Below are positions 33,685 to 42,359 of a stretch of 64,000 nt of DNA, piece by piece; position 1 is the stretch's first letter, and each line of letters starts with the position of its first letter. Source of the DNA: JAICJR01 sp963848495 (lineage in GTDB: Bacteria; Actinomycetota; Thermoleophilia; Solirubrobacterales; Thermoleophilaceae). Made by a program: the position numbers and the translations under genes. The notes beneath the pieces were generated by a model. It saw nothing but the letters and a program-made list of their open reading frames with translations. It ran no database searches and was not told where the DNA came from. The DNA lies in assembly GCA_963848495.1 (NCBI GenBank), contig CAWKDV010000002.1, forward strand, positions 868,001 to 932,000. The letters run 5' to 3'.

Positions 33685-35223
33685 CTAGCCCTTTACGGTG
33701 ACCTTGCCGCCGGTGATCGTGTGGTGGTCGAGGTAGTCGATCGTCGTGAACGTCACCGTGTAGGTGCCGGGGGCGCGCGGCACCCAGGAGAAGCCGTGCA
33801 CGCCGTACGGGAACTGCAGCCGGTTGGCGTAGGCGAGCTTCCCGCCGCGCTTCACCTGCACGCTCACGCATGAGATCTTCGACAGCCGGAAGCGCAGCGC
33901 CACGGAGTGCCGGGCCCGCGCTCCCGAGGCGCCGAGGAAGTCGAGCTTCGGGTGCTGGCTCAGATAGTCGGTGAACTTCTGCGAGTACTTGCAGTAGGTC
34001 GCCGCGTTCGTGCGCTGGCAGAGCCCCTTGAGGAAGTCGCGCACCACCCGGTGGTAGTTGAGGTCCGACTCGTTCCCGCCCAGCGAGTAGAGCGACCAGG
34101 CGCCGGTGTCGTAGTGGGGGATCGCGTTCTGGGCGGCCCGGTCGCCGCGGGTGAAGATCGCCTGCGCGCCCGAGTCACCGGTGGCCTTGGCGAGGTCGTA
34201 GATGCCGTTCAGCGACTGCAGGAAGCCGTTGAGGATGAACAGGTGGGGGGCGAACGAATACTGCAGGTACCAGTCGCCGCCGAAGGCGTGGGTGAGCACG
34301 CCGCCCGGCGGCGGCGTGGTGAAGGCGGCGAGGGCGGACTTGGCCACGTCGAGGTAGTGCGGGTCGTTCAGGAGCTGCGCGCCCTGCACCAGCGCCTGGA
34401 TCGCCGTGCCCTGCGACAGGCCGCTCGTCCAGGGCGGGTTGCCGCCGCCGAACGGGAACCAGTACTCCCAGGTGGTGAAGCCGCCGCGTGTTGACGAGGT
34501 GGCCACCAGCGCGTCGAGCAGCGTCTTGAGCTGATCGAGGTGGCAGGGGACCTTCGGCCCGTAGACGCCCTTGCAGGCGTTGGCCAGGGCGTTGGCCTTG
34601 CCGAAGTTGGCGAGCGGCTGGAGCTGCAGGCCGTTGCCGGGGTAGTACTCGAACACGATCGGGCTGTCGTCGAAGACGTAGCGGACCGGCGTCACGTAAC
34701 CGGCCTTCTGCGCGAAGTAGCGGCAGGGGCTCGGCGTGGGCGGCGGGATGCGCGGCAGTCGCGTGGAGGGCCAGAACTCGACGTTGTGCTGGAGCTGGAA
34801 GAACAGCGCCGGCATACGGGAGACCGTGAAGAGCCCGCTGCGCGAGATGCGCTCGAGCGAGCGCACGACGCCCTCGAGGTTGGCGCGCCGGACGCCGCCC
34901 AGGCGGTTCACGGTGTTCTTGGCGTTCTTGTACTGGTCCCGGTACTGCTCGTAGAGCTGCTGCGTGAGCGCCCCCTTGCGCAGGTCGCGCAGCAGCACCG
35001 CTCGCACGCTCGCGCCGCCGGCCGCGCTGGCCTGGGGCCCGGGCGAGGGGCTTCGGCAGCCCGTCGGCGGCGCCAGCGGCAGCTCACCGGCCTGGGCGGG
35101 CAGCGCAGGATCGTCCTGGCGCACCACCCGGTCACCCCTCACCATCCAGACAGGGCTGGCGAGCGCCGGCGTGGCCAGGGCCAGCGATGCCGCAAGGGCT
35201 CCTAGTAGCGCTGCTGCCCTCAT
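33685..35223 (-). CDS. Secreted D-glucuronyl C5-epimerase-domain protein
   Basis: 512 residues, ATG 35223, signal peptide 1-22 ('LATPALAS'). The middle is alpha/alpha-barrel-like with 'SGLSQGTAIQALVQGAQLL', 'FGGDWYLQYSFAPHLFILNG' and 'YDTGAWSLYSLGG', matching the C-terminal domain of glucuronyl C5-epimerases that act on heparin-like or alginate-like glycans. A C-terminal beta-sandwich (about 430-512) may bind carbohydrate. No polysaccharide genes adjoin. The enzyme activity is inferred from the domain only. Confidence 0.8.
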   Translation of the reverse strand: MRAAALLGALAASLALATPALASPVWMVRGDRVVRQDDPALPAQAGELPLAPPTGCRSPSPGPQASAAGGASVRAVLLRDLRKGALTQQLYEQYRDQYKNAKNTVNRLGGVRRANLEGVVRSLERISRSGLFTVSRMPALFFQLQHNVEFWPSTRLPRIPPPTPSPCRYFAQKAGYVTPVRYVFDDSPIVFEYYPGNGLQLQPLANFGKANALANACKGVYGPKVPCHLDQLKTLLDALVATSSTRGGFTTWEYWFPFGGGNPPWTSGLSQGTAIQALVQGAQLLNDPHYLDVAKSALAAFTTPPPGGVLTHAFGGDWYLQYSFAPHLFILNGFLQSLNGIYDLAKATGDSGAQAIFTRGDRAAQNAIPHYDTGAWSLYSLGGNESDLNYHRVVRDFLKGLCQRTNAATYCKYSQKFTDYLSQHPKLDFLGASGARARHSVALRFRLSKISCVSVQVKRGGKLAYANRLQFPYGVHGFSWVPRAPGTYTVTFTTIDYLDHHTITGGKVTVKG

Positions 35224-35311
35224 TCGACTCTCAAACGGACCGGGAACTGCAAAGTCGCGACGTGCTCAGGCTGTACTCTCGGAGCTCGGCAGACCCGACC
35301 TGGAGCAACCT

Positions 35312-36385
35312 TTGCCACTCAGACTTCGACTCCTCTTCCCGTTCGTGCTCGTCCTCGCGCTTGGCGCGACCGCCTGCGGCGGCGGAGGCGGGGGCAGCGG
35401 CAGCTCGGGTGACGCCAAGACCCTGGTCGACACCGCCTTCAAGCACTCGATCAAGAGCGCCAACATCAACCTCAACCTGCAGGCGCAGCTGCAGGGGATC
35501 CAGCAGCTCAACGGCCCCCTGTCGCTCAAGGTCAGCGGCCCGTACGAGTCGAGCGGCCAGCACAAGCTGCCGAAGTTCGACTTCACCGCCAACATCCTCG
35601 GGGGCGGCCAGAGTCTGCCGCTCGCGGCGCGCTCGACGGGGGACGACGTCTTCATCCAGCTCCGCGGCACCTGGTACGAGCTCGGCAAGCGGGCGGTGAC
35701 CCAGATCAACCAGCAGCTCGCTCAGCAGTCCGGCCAGAGCAAGTCGAAGAGCCTGTCCGCGTTCGGCATCAGCCCCCTCACCTGGCTGAGGGACGCCAAG
35801 AAGGAGAGCGACACCACGATCGGTGGCGACAAGGTCTCGCACGTCTCGGCCACGCTCGACGTGGGCAAGGTGCTCGCCGACCTCAACACGGTGATCTCCA
35901 AGGCCAACGTCAGCGGCACCACCAAGCCGTCGCAGATCACGCCGGCCCAGCAGGCCCAGATCCAGAAGTACGTGAACGACCCGCACATCGACATCTACGT
36001 GGCGAAGAGCGACCAGACGCTGCGGCGGCTGGCGGCCACCATCCAGATCACGGTGCCGAAGGACCAGCAGGCCAAGGTCAAGGGGCTCAAGGGCGGCACG
36101 ATCCAGTTCTCGATCGAGTTCACGAACGTGGGCCAGTCCTTCACCGTCAGCGCGCCGAGCGGCGCCCAGCCGATCTCGGGGCTCGTCCAGTCGCTGGGCG
36201 GGCTCGGGGCCGCGACCGGCTCCGGCTCCGGGTCCAGCTCGGGCTCCGGCTCGTCCTCCTCCGGGAGCGGCTCGAGCGGCACGCCCTCGAGCAAGCAGTT
36301 CCAGGACTACGCCAAGTGCATCCAGCAGGCCGGCGGCAACAACACCGCCGCCCTGCAGAAGTGCGCAAAGATCCTGACGAACTAG
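35312..36385 (+). CDS. Putative lipoprotein, LppX/LprG-like
   Basis: 357 residues from TTG 35312 with TGGAG 7 bases before it. Lipobox 'LGATAC' followed by a Gly/Ser spacer. The mature domain (about 35-280) has long amphipathic strands and many Gln/Lys, with pieces such as 'DVFIQLRGTWYELG' and 'VSHVSATLDVGKVLADLN' that recall the LppX/LprG lipid-carrier fold. A Gly/Ser linker (about 295-325) joins a short Cys-containing C-terminal segment ('DYAKCIQQAGG', 'LQKCAKIL'). The fold call is inference. Confidence 0.75.
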   Translation: MPLRLRLLFPFVLVLALGATACGGGGGGSGSSGDAKTLVDTAFKHSIKSANINLNLQAQLQGIQQLNGPLSLKVSGPYESSGQHKLPKFDFTANILGGGQSLPLAARSTGDDVFIQLRGTWYELGKRAVTQINQQLAQQSGQSKSKSLSAFGISPLTWLRDAKKESDTTIGGDKVSHVSATLDVGKVLADLNTVISKANVSGTTKPSQITPAQQAQIQKYVNDPHIDIYVAKSDQTLRRLAATIQITVPKDQQAKVKGLKGGTIQFSIEFTNVGQSFTVSAPSGAQPISGLVQSLGGLGAATGSGSGSSSGSGSSSSGSGSSGTPSSKQFQDYAKCIQQAGGNNTAALQKCAKILTN

Positions 36386-36388
36386 GTT

Positions 36389-36405
36389 GCCGCCCGGTCG
36401 GCGGC
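36389..36405 (+). terminator. Short stem-loop after lipoprotein gene
   Basis: GCCGCC (36389-36394) / GGCGGC (36400-36405) with a 5-base loop, four bases after the stop codon at 36383-36385. There is no U-tract. Weak or factor-assisted terminator. Confidence 0.45.
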
Positions 36406-36408
36406 CGA

Positions 36409-36437
36409 TTGACAGCGTGCTGACGCGGGGATAGCGT
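36409..36437 (+). promoter_or_regulatory. Sigma70-type promoter
   Basis: TTGACA (36409-36414), 17-base spacer, TAGCGT (36432-36437). The expected transcription start near 36444 is only about seven bases before the GTG at 36451, so the transcript would have a very short leader. It is the clearest -35/-10 pair in the window and is placed exactly before the propeller-like secreted protein gene. Confidence 0.65.
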
Positions 36438-36450
36438 CGCCCTCAGGTAG

Positions 36451-38535
36451 GTGATCGCGCACAGGCACAGGCCGGGCAGGGCGGCGGGGATCGCCGGAGT
36501 GATCGCCGTGGCGCTCGCGCTGCCCTCGGCGGCCGCGGCCACCTGGCAGGACCCCGTGCCCGGCGCGCAGCAGGTGAGCGACATCGGCGCGTCTCCCTCG
36601 CTGGCGGCCGTCGGCTCGGTCCCGTACGTGGCCTTCTTGGAGTTTCACGGCCCGAGCGACCTGCTCTTCGTCGCCCGCTTGAACGCGTCGGGAAGCGGGT
36701 GGCAGAAGGTGGGCGGGCCCGTGAACCACGACACGACCCACAACGCGTATGACCCCTCGTTGGCATCGGTCGGCGGGGTGCCATACGTCGCGTGGAACGA
36801 GAAGGACGGAACAGCGATGGAGATCCACGTGGCCCGGCTGAACGCCGCCGGCCACTGGGAGGAGCCCTGGAAGGGCGTCGATGCGACTCACGGCGGGATT
36901 AACTACGACCCGAGCATGTACGCCAGCACCACTTCGCTGGCGGACGTGGGCGGCGTGCCCTACGTCGGCTGGGACGAGTTCACCTCCGGGAACGTTCTCG
37001 TGCCACGTGTGGCCCGGCTTGACACGAGCACCCATCCCGCGCCGACCTGGGTCGAGCCATGGACCGGGGTCAGCGCGACCTCGGGGGGATTGCAGAAGCT
37101 GACCTCGCAGCCGGGCTACGCCCCGCGCGTTGCGTCGATCAACAACACCCCCTACGCCGGCTGGGTGATGGGCGGGACGGCGAATGAGCAGGTCCACGTG
37201 GCGCGGCTCGAGGGGAGCGCGTGGGTGGAGCCGTGGACCGGCGTGACCGAGACCCTCGGCGGGATCAACAACAGCCAGGCCGGGGGTCTTCCCAGCCTGG
37301 CCTCGATCGGCGGTTACCCCTACGTCGCCTGGGCGGATGAAGGCGGCAACCTCGACGCACGGGTCGCCCGCCTCGACACGAGCACCTTCCCGGCGCCCAC
37401 CTGGACCCAGGAGGCCATCGGAGTGAGCGGCAGCGACGGGAAGATCAACCAGGATCCGACCCAGAACGTCGGCAGCCTCTCGCTTGCAGAGGTGGATGCC
37501 GGGCCGTTCGGCACCGGCGTGCCGTACCTCGCCTGGAGCGAGCACGTCGGCCCCGCGAGCCCGGACGGATACACGATCAGGGTGGCCCGCTACAACAAGC
37601 TAACGCGCGTCTGGGAGCAGCCCTGGCCCGGCGTGACGCCGACGTTCGGGGGGATCGGCGAGTCGGCCGGCGCCGATCAGCGCGACCCGACCCTCGTGAC
37701 CGTCGGCGGCGTTCCCTGGGTGTCGCGTGCCTTGTCCGGGGCTGGAGCCACCGGGATCCGGATCAGCCGGCTCGAGCCCGACTTCACCACCGAGAGCGCC
37801 GCGCCGGCGCCCGGCGGCGGCGAGCAGTTCAGCGTCAGCGCGCGCACCTACGGGATCCCGTTTCCGATGGGATTCCAGTACGGGCCTGCGCTCGAGTCCC
37901 AGACCACGCCGGTTGCGGCGCCGTTGGGCAGCGAGACGGCGACCGTCACGCAGGGCGTGGGGACCCTGCGAGCGAACACCACCTACGAGTACCGGGCCTT
38001 CGCGCTCGCCGGCGTGCCCGCGCCGCTCGCCCTCGGCGCCACCCTCACCTTGCGGACCAACTCCTCCGGAACGGGCGTCTCCTCGGGCTCGGGCACAGGC
38101 ACGGGATCGAACGCGGTCGCGCTGGCCACCGTGCTGCGCGAGCAGCTCTCGCCGACCAGCTTCCGCGCCGCTCCCAGCGGGCCCAGCGCGCGTTCGGCCA
38201 GGCGCCAGAGCTACGGGACGGTGGTCAGCTACAGCCTGGACCGGGCGGGCGAAGTGACGTTCAGCGTCACGCAGCGCCAGGCGGGTCGAAGGGGCGCACA
38301 CGGGCGCTGCGTCAAGCCGACGGCGCGCAACCGGCAGGCGCGACGCTGCACTCGCACGGTCACGCTGCGTGGCAGCTTCGCCCAGGCGGGCAAGGCGGGG
38401 GCCAACAAGTTCCGCTTCACCGGCCGCCTGAGCCGCAAGAGCCTGAAGCCGGGCCGCTACCGGCTGAACGGCACGCCCACGAGCGGCCGGCTGAAGGGCC
38501 GCACCGTGGGCGCGTCGTTCCGGGTCGTCGGTTAG
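36451..38535 (+). CDS. Secreted repeat protein, probable beta-propeller
   Basis: 694 residues, GTG 36451, signal peptide of about 29 residues. Residues 40-450 hold about seven repeats of roughly 50-70 residues, each with 'G(V/T)PY(V/A)(A/G)W' and 'VARL(D/N)', several with 'EPW.GV..T.GGI'. Seven such units fit a seven-bladed propeller. A fibronectin-III-like domain follows (about 455-550), then a basic Arg/Gly-rich C-terminal beta domain with 'GEVTFSVTQRQAGRR'. Probably surface-exposed or secreted binding protein; ligand unknown. Confidence 0.8.
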   Translation: MIAHRHRPGRAAGIAGVIAVALALPSAAAATWQDPVPGAQQVSDIGASPSLAAVGSVPYVAFLEFHGPSDLLFVARLNASGSGWQKVGGPVNHDTTHNAYDPSLASVGGVPYVAWNEKDGTAMEIHVARLNAAGHWEEPWKGVDATHGGINYDPSMYASTTSLADVGGVPYVGWDEFTSGNVLVPRVARLDTSTHPAPTWVEPWTGVSATSGGLQKLTSQPGYAPRVASINNTPYAGWVMGGTANEQVHVARLEGSAWVEPWTGVTETLGGINNSQAGGLPSLASIGGYPYVAWADEGGNLDARVARLDTSTFPAPTWTQEAIGVSGSDGKINQDPTQNVGSLSLAEVDAGPFGTGVPYLAWSEHVGPASPDGYTIRVARYNKLTRVWEQPWPGVTPTFGGIGESAGADQRDPTLVTVGGVPWVSRALSGAGATGIRISRLEPDFTTESAAPAPGGGEQFSVSARTYGIPFPMGFQYGPALESQTTPVAAPLGSETATVTQGVGTLRANTTYEYRAFALAGVPAPLALGATLTLRTNSSGTGVSSGSGTGTGSNAVALATVLREQLSPTSFRAAPSGPSARSARRQSYGTVVSYSLDRAGEVTFSVTQRQAGRRGAHGRCVKPTARNRQARRCTRTVTLRGSFAQAGKAGANKFRFTGRLSRKSLKPGRYRLNGTPTSGRLKGRTVGASFRVVG

Positions 38536-39011
38536 CCGGCGGCCTCGAGGTCCAGCAGCCCGCGCTTCATCTCGAGGCCGCCCAGGTAGCCGCCTAGCGT
38601 GCCGTCCGTGCGCAGCACGCGGTGGCACGGCACGATCACCGGCCAGGGGTTGGTGGCACAGGCGCTGCCTGCTGCCCGCACCGCGGCGGGATTGCCGGCC
38701 GCCGCCGCGAGCTCCGTGTATGTGCGCGTCTCGCCGTACGGGATGGCTGCCATCTCCCCCAGTGCCCGGCGCTTGAAGCCGCCGATCGTGCCCCAGTCGA
38801 GCTCCACATCGAACTCGCTGCGCTCACCGGCGAAATACTGCTCGAGCTGGCGCGCCGCCTCGACGTCGCCCTCGCGGGCCTCCGCCGGCAGCTCCACCTG
38901 CTCGTGCTCGAACGCCACGCGCACGACTCCCTCCGGGCTCTCCACCACGAGCAGCGGGCCGTAGGGGGTGTCGGCATGGGCGTAGGTCAGGTTCTCGGTC
39001 ATCGTGGTCAT
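38532..39011 (-). CDS. ogt: Methylated-DNA--[protein]-cysteine S-methyltransferase
   Basis: 159 residues, ATG 39011. Suicide repair of O6-alkylguanine. Active-site 'VIVPCHRVLRTDG' with the acceptor Cys, helix-turn-helix 'YGETRTYTELAAAAGNPAAV' and the N-terminal ribonuclease-like fold are complete. It ends by overlapping the convergent propeller gene stop by 4 bases. It lies 13 bases after a 2OG-Fe(II) oxygenase gene on the same strand, forming a likely alkylation-repair unit. Confidence 0.96.
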   Translation of the reverse strand: MTTMTENLTYAHADTPYGPLLVVESPEGVVRVAFEHEQVELPAEAREGDVEAARQLEQYFAGERSEFDVELDWGTIGGFKRRALGEMAAIPYGETRTYTELAAAAGNPAAVRAAGSACATNPWPVIVPCHRVLRTDGTLGGYLGGLEMKRGLLDLEAAG

Positions 39012-39024
39012 GTTCTCTCCTTGC

Positions 39025-39720
39025 TCACTTGGCTTCGTGGAAGATCAGGCCGAGGCTCGTGCGCTCCCCGGCCGTGACGGTCGAGACGCCGTGGCGCATC
39101 GCCGCGCGGTAGTAGCCGCGGCTGCCGGCCACCGGCCGCTCGCGGGTGGTGAAGATGAGGAGCTCGCCGCGCTCGAGCGGGATCACGTGCGCGCGCGACT
39201 GCCGCCGCGGCCGCTGCTCGACCAGCACGAGCTCGCCGCCCTCGTAGTCGAGGCCGCGGTGGCTCAGCGCCGTGACCACCTGGAACGGAAACGCCAGCTC
39301 GCCGTAGAGGTCCTGGTGGAGGGCGTTGTAGCCGCCCTCGCCGTAGCGCAGGATCAGCGGCGTGGGCTTGACCTGGCCGAGCGCGTGGCAGCGCTCCACC
39401 AGCTCGTCGAGCTCGGCCGGCCAGCGCTCGCCGGTTCCGAGCATCTGCGCCCAGCGGTTAGCCGCCTCGGCCAGCGGCGGATACAGCTCGCGCCGCAGCT
39501 CGGCCACCGGCTCGGGCAGCGGGTTGGCGAAGTACCTGTACTCGCCCTCGCCAAAGCCGTGCCGCGCCATCACGATGCGGCTGCGGAAGTCGGCCTCGTC
39601 CCAGAGCGAGGCGAGCCGCTCGCAGTCGTCGGCGTCGAGGACGGTGGTGGTCCGCGCGAAGCCGCGCTCGTCGAGCTCCGCGTGAAGCTCCTGCCAGGGA
39701 AGGACGGTGGAAGTGGTCAT
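39025..39720 (-). CDS. 2OG-Fe(II) oxygenase family protein
   Basis: 231 residues, ATG 39720. Iron ligands His and Asp in 'NALHQDLYGE', distal His in 'AAMRHGVSTV', and 2-oxoglutarate Arg in 'ERTSLGLIFHE'. Overall it matches a conserved family (COG3826) often next to ogt or ada genes. A role in repair of alkylated nucleic acid is suggested by the neighbour, but the enzyme is not AlkB itself. The upstream gap contains a heptad array. Confidence 0.88.
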   Translation of the reverse strand: MTTSTVLPWQELHAELDERGFARTTTVLDADDCERLASLWDEADFRSRIVMARHGFGEGEYRYFANPLPEPVAELRRELYPPLAEAANRWAQMLGTGERWPAELDELVERCHALGQVKPTPLILRYGEGGYNALHQDLYGELAFPFQVVTALSHRGLDYEGGELVLVEQRPRRQSRAHVIPLERGELLIFTTRERPVAGSRGYYRAAMRHGVSTVTAGERTSLGLIFHEAK

Positions 39721-39756
39721 GCCCCTAAGACGACCGCAACCGCCCATCTGTGAGCC

Positions 39757-39787
39757 CTAAGAACTAAGAACCAAGAACTGAGAGCTA
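39757..39787. repeat. Tandem heptamer array, CTAAGAA x4
   Basis: CTAAGAA-CTAAGAA-CCAAGAA-CTGAGAG-CTA. On the minus strand it reads TAG-CTCTCAG-TTCTTGG-TTCTTAG-TTCTTAG, where the first TAG is the stop codon of the antiporter gene (39785-39787). The array thus starts exactly at the stop. The two TTCTTAG units add TAG triplets in other frames. Confidence 0.88.
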
Positions 39788-40882
39788 CGCAAACGCAAAG
39801 ACAACCACCAACATGAGATACACAAACAGCAGCTGCAGCCCGCTGAACCAGTTCGACTCGCCCTCATTGGTCATGTGCGTGGCGATCAGCACCGCGAACA
39901 GCATCGCCACCAGCTCGTAGCCGTTGAACACGAGCGCCATCGGGTGGGGCCCTATCCAGAAAGAGATCAGCACGAGCACCGGTGCCACGAACAGCGCCAC
40001 CTGGGCGGCCGAGCCGACGGCGATGTTCACAGCCAGGTCCATCTTGTTCTTCATGGCCACGGTGACCGCGACCCAGTGCTCGGCGGCGTTGCCGACGATC
40101 GCCACCACCACCGCGCCGATGAAGAACTGCGACAGGCCGATGCTCTTCGCGGCGGGCTCGATCGAACCCACGAGGAGCTCGCTCATCAGCGCCACGCCCG
40201 CGCCCGCGATCGCCAGCGCGCTGACGGACCGGCGCACGGGCCAGGCGCGCGGGTGGTCTGCCTTGTCGGCGTCCGCGAAGTGCGGGTTGAACAGGTCACG
40301 GTGCGTGCGCAGCGAGAAGAAGAGGCCGGCGCCGTAGCTCAAGAGCAGCAGGACCGCCGCCAGGGCGGAGACGACCTCGACCTTGTGGCCGTAGTTCACG
40401 CGCAGGTCGCCGACCCCGGGCAGGCCGTGCCCGCGCACCAGCTCGAAGATCGCGGGCATCACCACGGCGACCAGCGCGAGCAGCAGGAGCGACGACTGCG
40501 CGTGCGCGGCCGTGCGGTTGAAGGTCTGCTTCTCGCGCCCCCAGCCGCCGACCAGCATCGCCGCGCCGAGCACGAGCAGCGTGTTCGACACGATCGAGCC
40601 GACGATCGACGCCTTCACGACCTCCTGCAGCCCCTTGCCGAGAGCGAACAGGGCGATGATCAGCTCCGGCGCGTTGCCGAAGGTGACGTTGAGGAGTCCG
40701 CCGATGCCGGGCCCCGACTGCGCGGCCAGCTCCTCGGTGGCGCGCCCCATCAGCGCCGCGGTGGGGATCACGCCGGCCGCCGCGGTGAAGAAGATCGCGG
40801 TGTCCGGCGCGTCGGCGATCTTCAGCACGACGGCGATCGGGATGAACAGGGCGAGGAGGTAGACGGGCCTCACGGATGCCAA
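39785..40882 (-). CDS. Ca2+/H+ antiporter (CaxA/ChaA type)
   Basis: 365 residues, about eleven membrane helices. The two opposed alpha repeats of the CaCA superfamily are seen: 'LNVTFGNAPELIIALFAL' and 'VVAIVGNAAEHWVAVTVAM', with the Glu of each GNA(P/A)E motif binding calcium. It exports calcium in exchange for protons. Complete length. The stop begins the heptad array. Confidence 0.95.
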   Translation of the reverse strand: MASVRPVYLLALFIPIAVVLKIADAPDTAIFFTAAAGVIPTAALMGRATEELAAQSGPGIGGLLNVTFGNAPELIIALFALGKGLQEVVKASIVGSIVSNTLLVLGAAMLVGGWGREKQTFNRTAAHAQSSLLLLALVAVVMPAIFELVRGHGLPGVGDLRVNYGHKVEVVSALAAVLLLLSYGAGLFFSLRTHRDLFNPHFADADKADHPRAWPVRRSVSALAIAGAGVALMSELLVGSIEPAAKSIGLSQFFIGAVVVAIVGNAAEHWVAVTVAMKNKMDLAVNIAVGSAAQVALFVAPVLVLISFWIGPHPMALVFNGYELVAMLFAVLIATHMTNEGESNWFSGLQLLFVYLMLVVVFAFA

Positions 40883-40946
40883 AGCCTAGGGCCAGCGGGT
40901 GTCATCGCCGTCCGGCGGCAGTAAGCTCGCCGGTAGGGGAGCAGAG

Positions 40947-42359
40947 GTGATCGACCACGTAAACAACCTCAAGCTCCAGCACATGGTGGAGCTGAGCAAG
41001 CTCGGTGACGGCTGCGCTGCGATCGAGGCCGAGATCGAGCGCTGGCTGGTCGAGCACGACGTCGTGTTCGATGGGCACACGATCCCGTTCGTGCTGATGC
41101 CGCACTTCGTCTCGCCGGGCCAGATCCGGCACGTGCGCAGCGTCGTGGGCGCTCTCTCCCGCGTGCTAGCGCGCTTCTGCGACGCCTACCCGGAGGACGG
41201 CCGGCTGCGCGAGGAGCTCGCCATCGGCGACTTCGAGGACGACCTGATCCGCATCGACCCGGGCTATCCGAACCCGCTCCGCATCTGCCGCCTCGACGCC
41301 TTCCTGCAGGGCTACGACGTCCGGTTCCTCGAGTTCAACGCGGACTCCCCGGCCGGCATCGGCTACACGGACGTGCTCTACGAGGGCCTGACGCAGGCGA
41401 TCGACCTGCCGCGCGTGAAGGTCGAGTTCGACACGGCCTACACGCCGATGCTGCCTGAGCTGGTGGCCAACCTGCTCGACGCCTACCGTCACGTGCGCAG
41501 CGCCCAGCCGGACCTGCCGCAGCCGCCGCGGATCGCGCTCGTGGACGTGGCCACCACGCCGTCGGTGCCGGAGTTCCGCATCGTCTGCGAGGCGGCGCGC
41601 CAGGCGGGGCTCGAGGCGATGTACGCCAGCCTCGACCAGCTCCGCTACGACGGCTCGCTGCTCCGTGCGGACGGCGAGCCCGTGCACGCCGTCTACCGCC
41701 GCGTGCTGCTCGAGGACGTGCGCGGCCCGGGCGCCGACGACCTGATCGCCGCCACCCGTGACGGCCGCATCGCGCTCGTCAACCCGTTCCGCTCGCGCGT
41801 GGCCAACAACAAGAAGCTGTTCGCACTGCTGGAGGACCCGCGTTTCGCCCACCTGGTGGAGCCGGACGAGCTCGAGGCGATCCGCGCGACGATCCCCTGG
41901 ACGCGCGTGCTCCGCGCCGGGCGCACCACCTACGGCGAGTGGGTGGTCGACCTGCTCACGTTCGCCTCCGACAACCGCGAGCGGCTGGTGCTCAAGCCGG
42001 TGTCGGACTACGGCGGCAAGGGCGTGGCGCTCGGCATCGAGACCGACCAGTCGGACTGGGACTCGCTCATCGACGCGCACTGCGACCACCAGGACTATGT
42101 GGTGCAGGAGTACGTGCCGGTGCCCGAGGAGATGTTCCCGACGGTCGTGGACGGCCACGTGCAGATGTGCCTCAAGCGCTTCAACATCAACCCCTTCGGC
42201 ATCGGCGGCCGCTACGCCGGCATGATCACCCGCATCTCCGACCAGGCGGTGATCAACGTGTCGGCCGGCGGCGGGCTGCTCCCCAGCGTGGTGGGGCGGC
42301 ACAAGCGGCGCCTCCTGGCCGAGGACGAACCGGAGGAGATGGTCCGTGGCAGCTCCTGA
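40947..42359 (+). CDS. Circularly permuted ATP-grasp-like enzyme
   Basis: 470 residues, GTG 40947 (GGGGAG upstream). Related to the circularly permuted ATP-grasp / glutathionylspermidine-synthase-like family: 'RFLEFNADSPAGIGYTDVLY', 'VNPFRSRVANNKKLFALLED', 'LVLKPVSDYGGKGVALG' and 'VVQEYVPVPEEMFPT' give the nucleotide- and Mg-binding segments. It should activate a carboxylate to form an amide or peptide bond. It overlaps the DUF455 gene by 14 bases, implying a joint pathway. Substrates unknown. Confidence 0.85.
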   Translation: MIDHVNNLKLQHMVELSKLGDGCAAIEAEIERWLVEHDVVFDGHTIPFVLMPHFVSPGQIRHVRSVVGALSRVLARFCDAYPEDGRLREELAIGDFEDDLIRIDPGYPNPLRICRLDAFLQGYDVRFLEFNADSPAGIGYTDVLYEGLTQAIDLPRVKVEFDTAYTPMLPELVANLLDAYRHVRSAQPDLPQPPRIALVDVATTPSVPEFRIVCEAARQAGLEAMYASLDQLRYDGSLLRADGEPVHAVYRRVLLEDVRGPGADDLIAATRDGRIALVNPFRSRVANNKKLFALLEDPRFAHLVEPDELEAIRATIPWTRVLRAGRTTYGEWVVDLLTFASDNRERLVLKPVSDYGGKGVALGIETDQSDWDSLIDAHCDHQDYVVQEYVPVPEEMFPTVVDGHVQMCLKRFNINPFGIGGRYAGMITRISDQAVINVSAGGGLLPSVVGRHKRRLLAEDEPEEMVRGSS

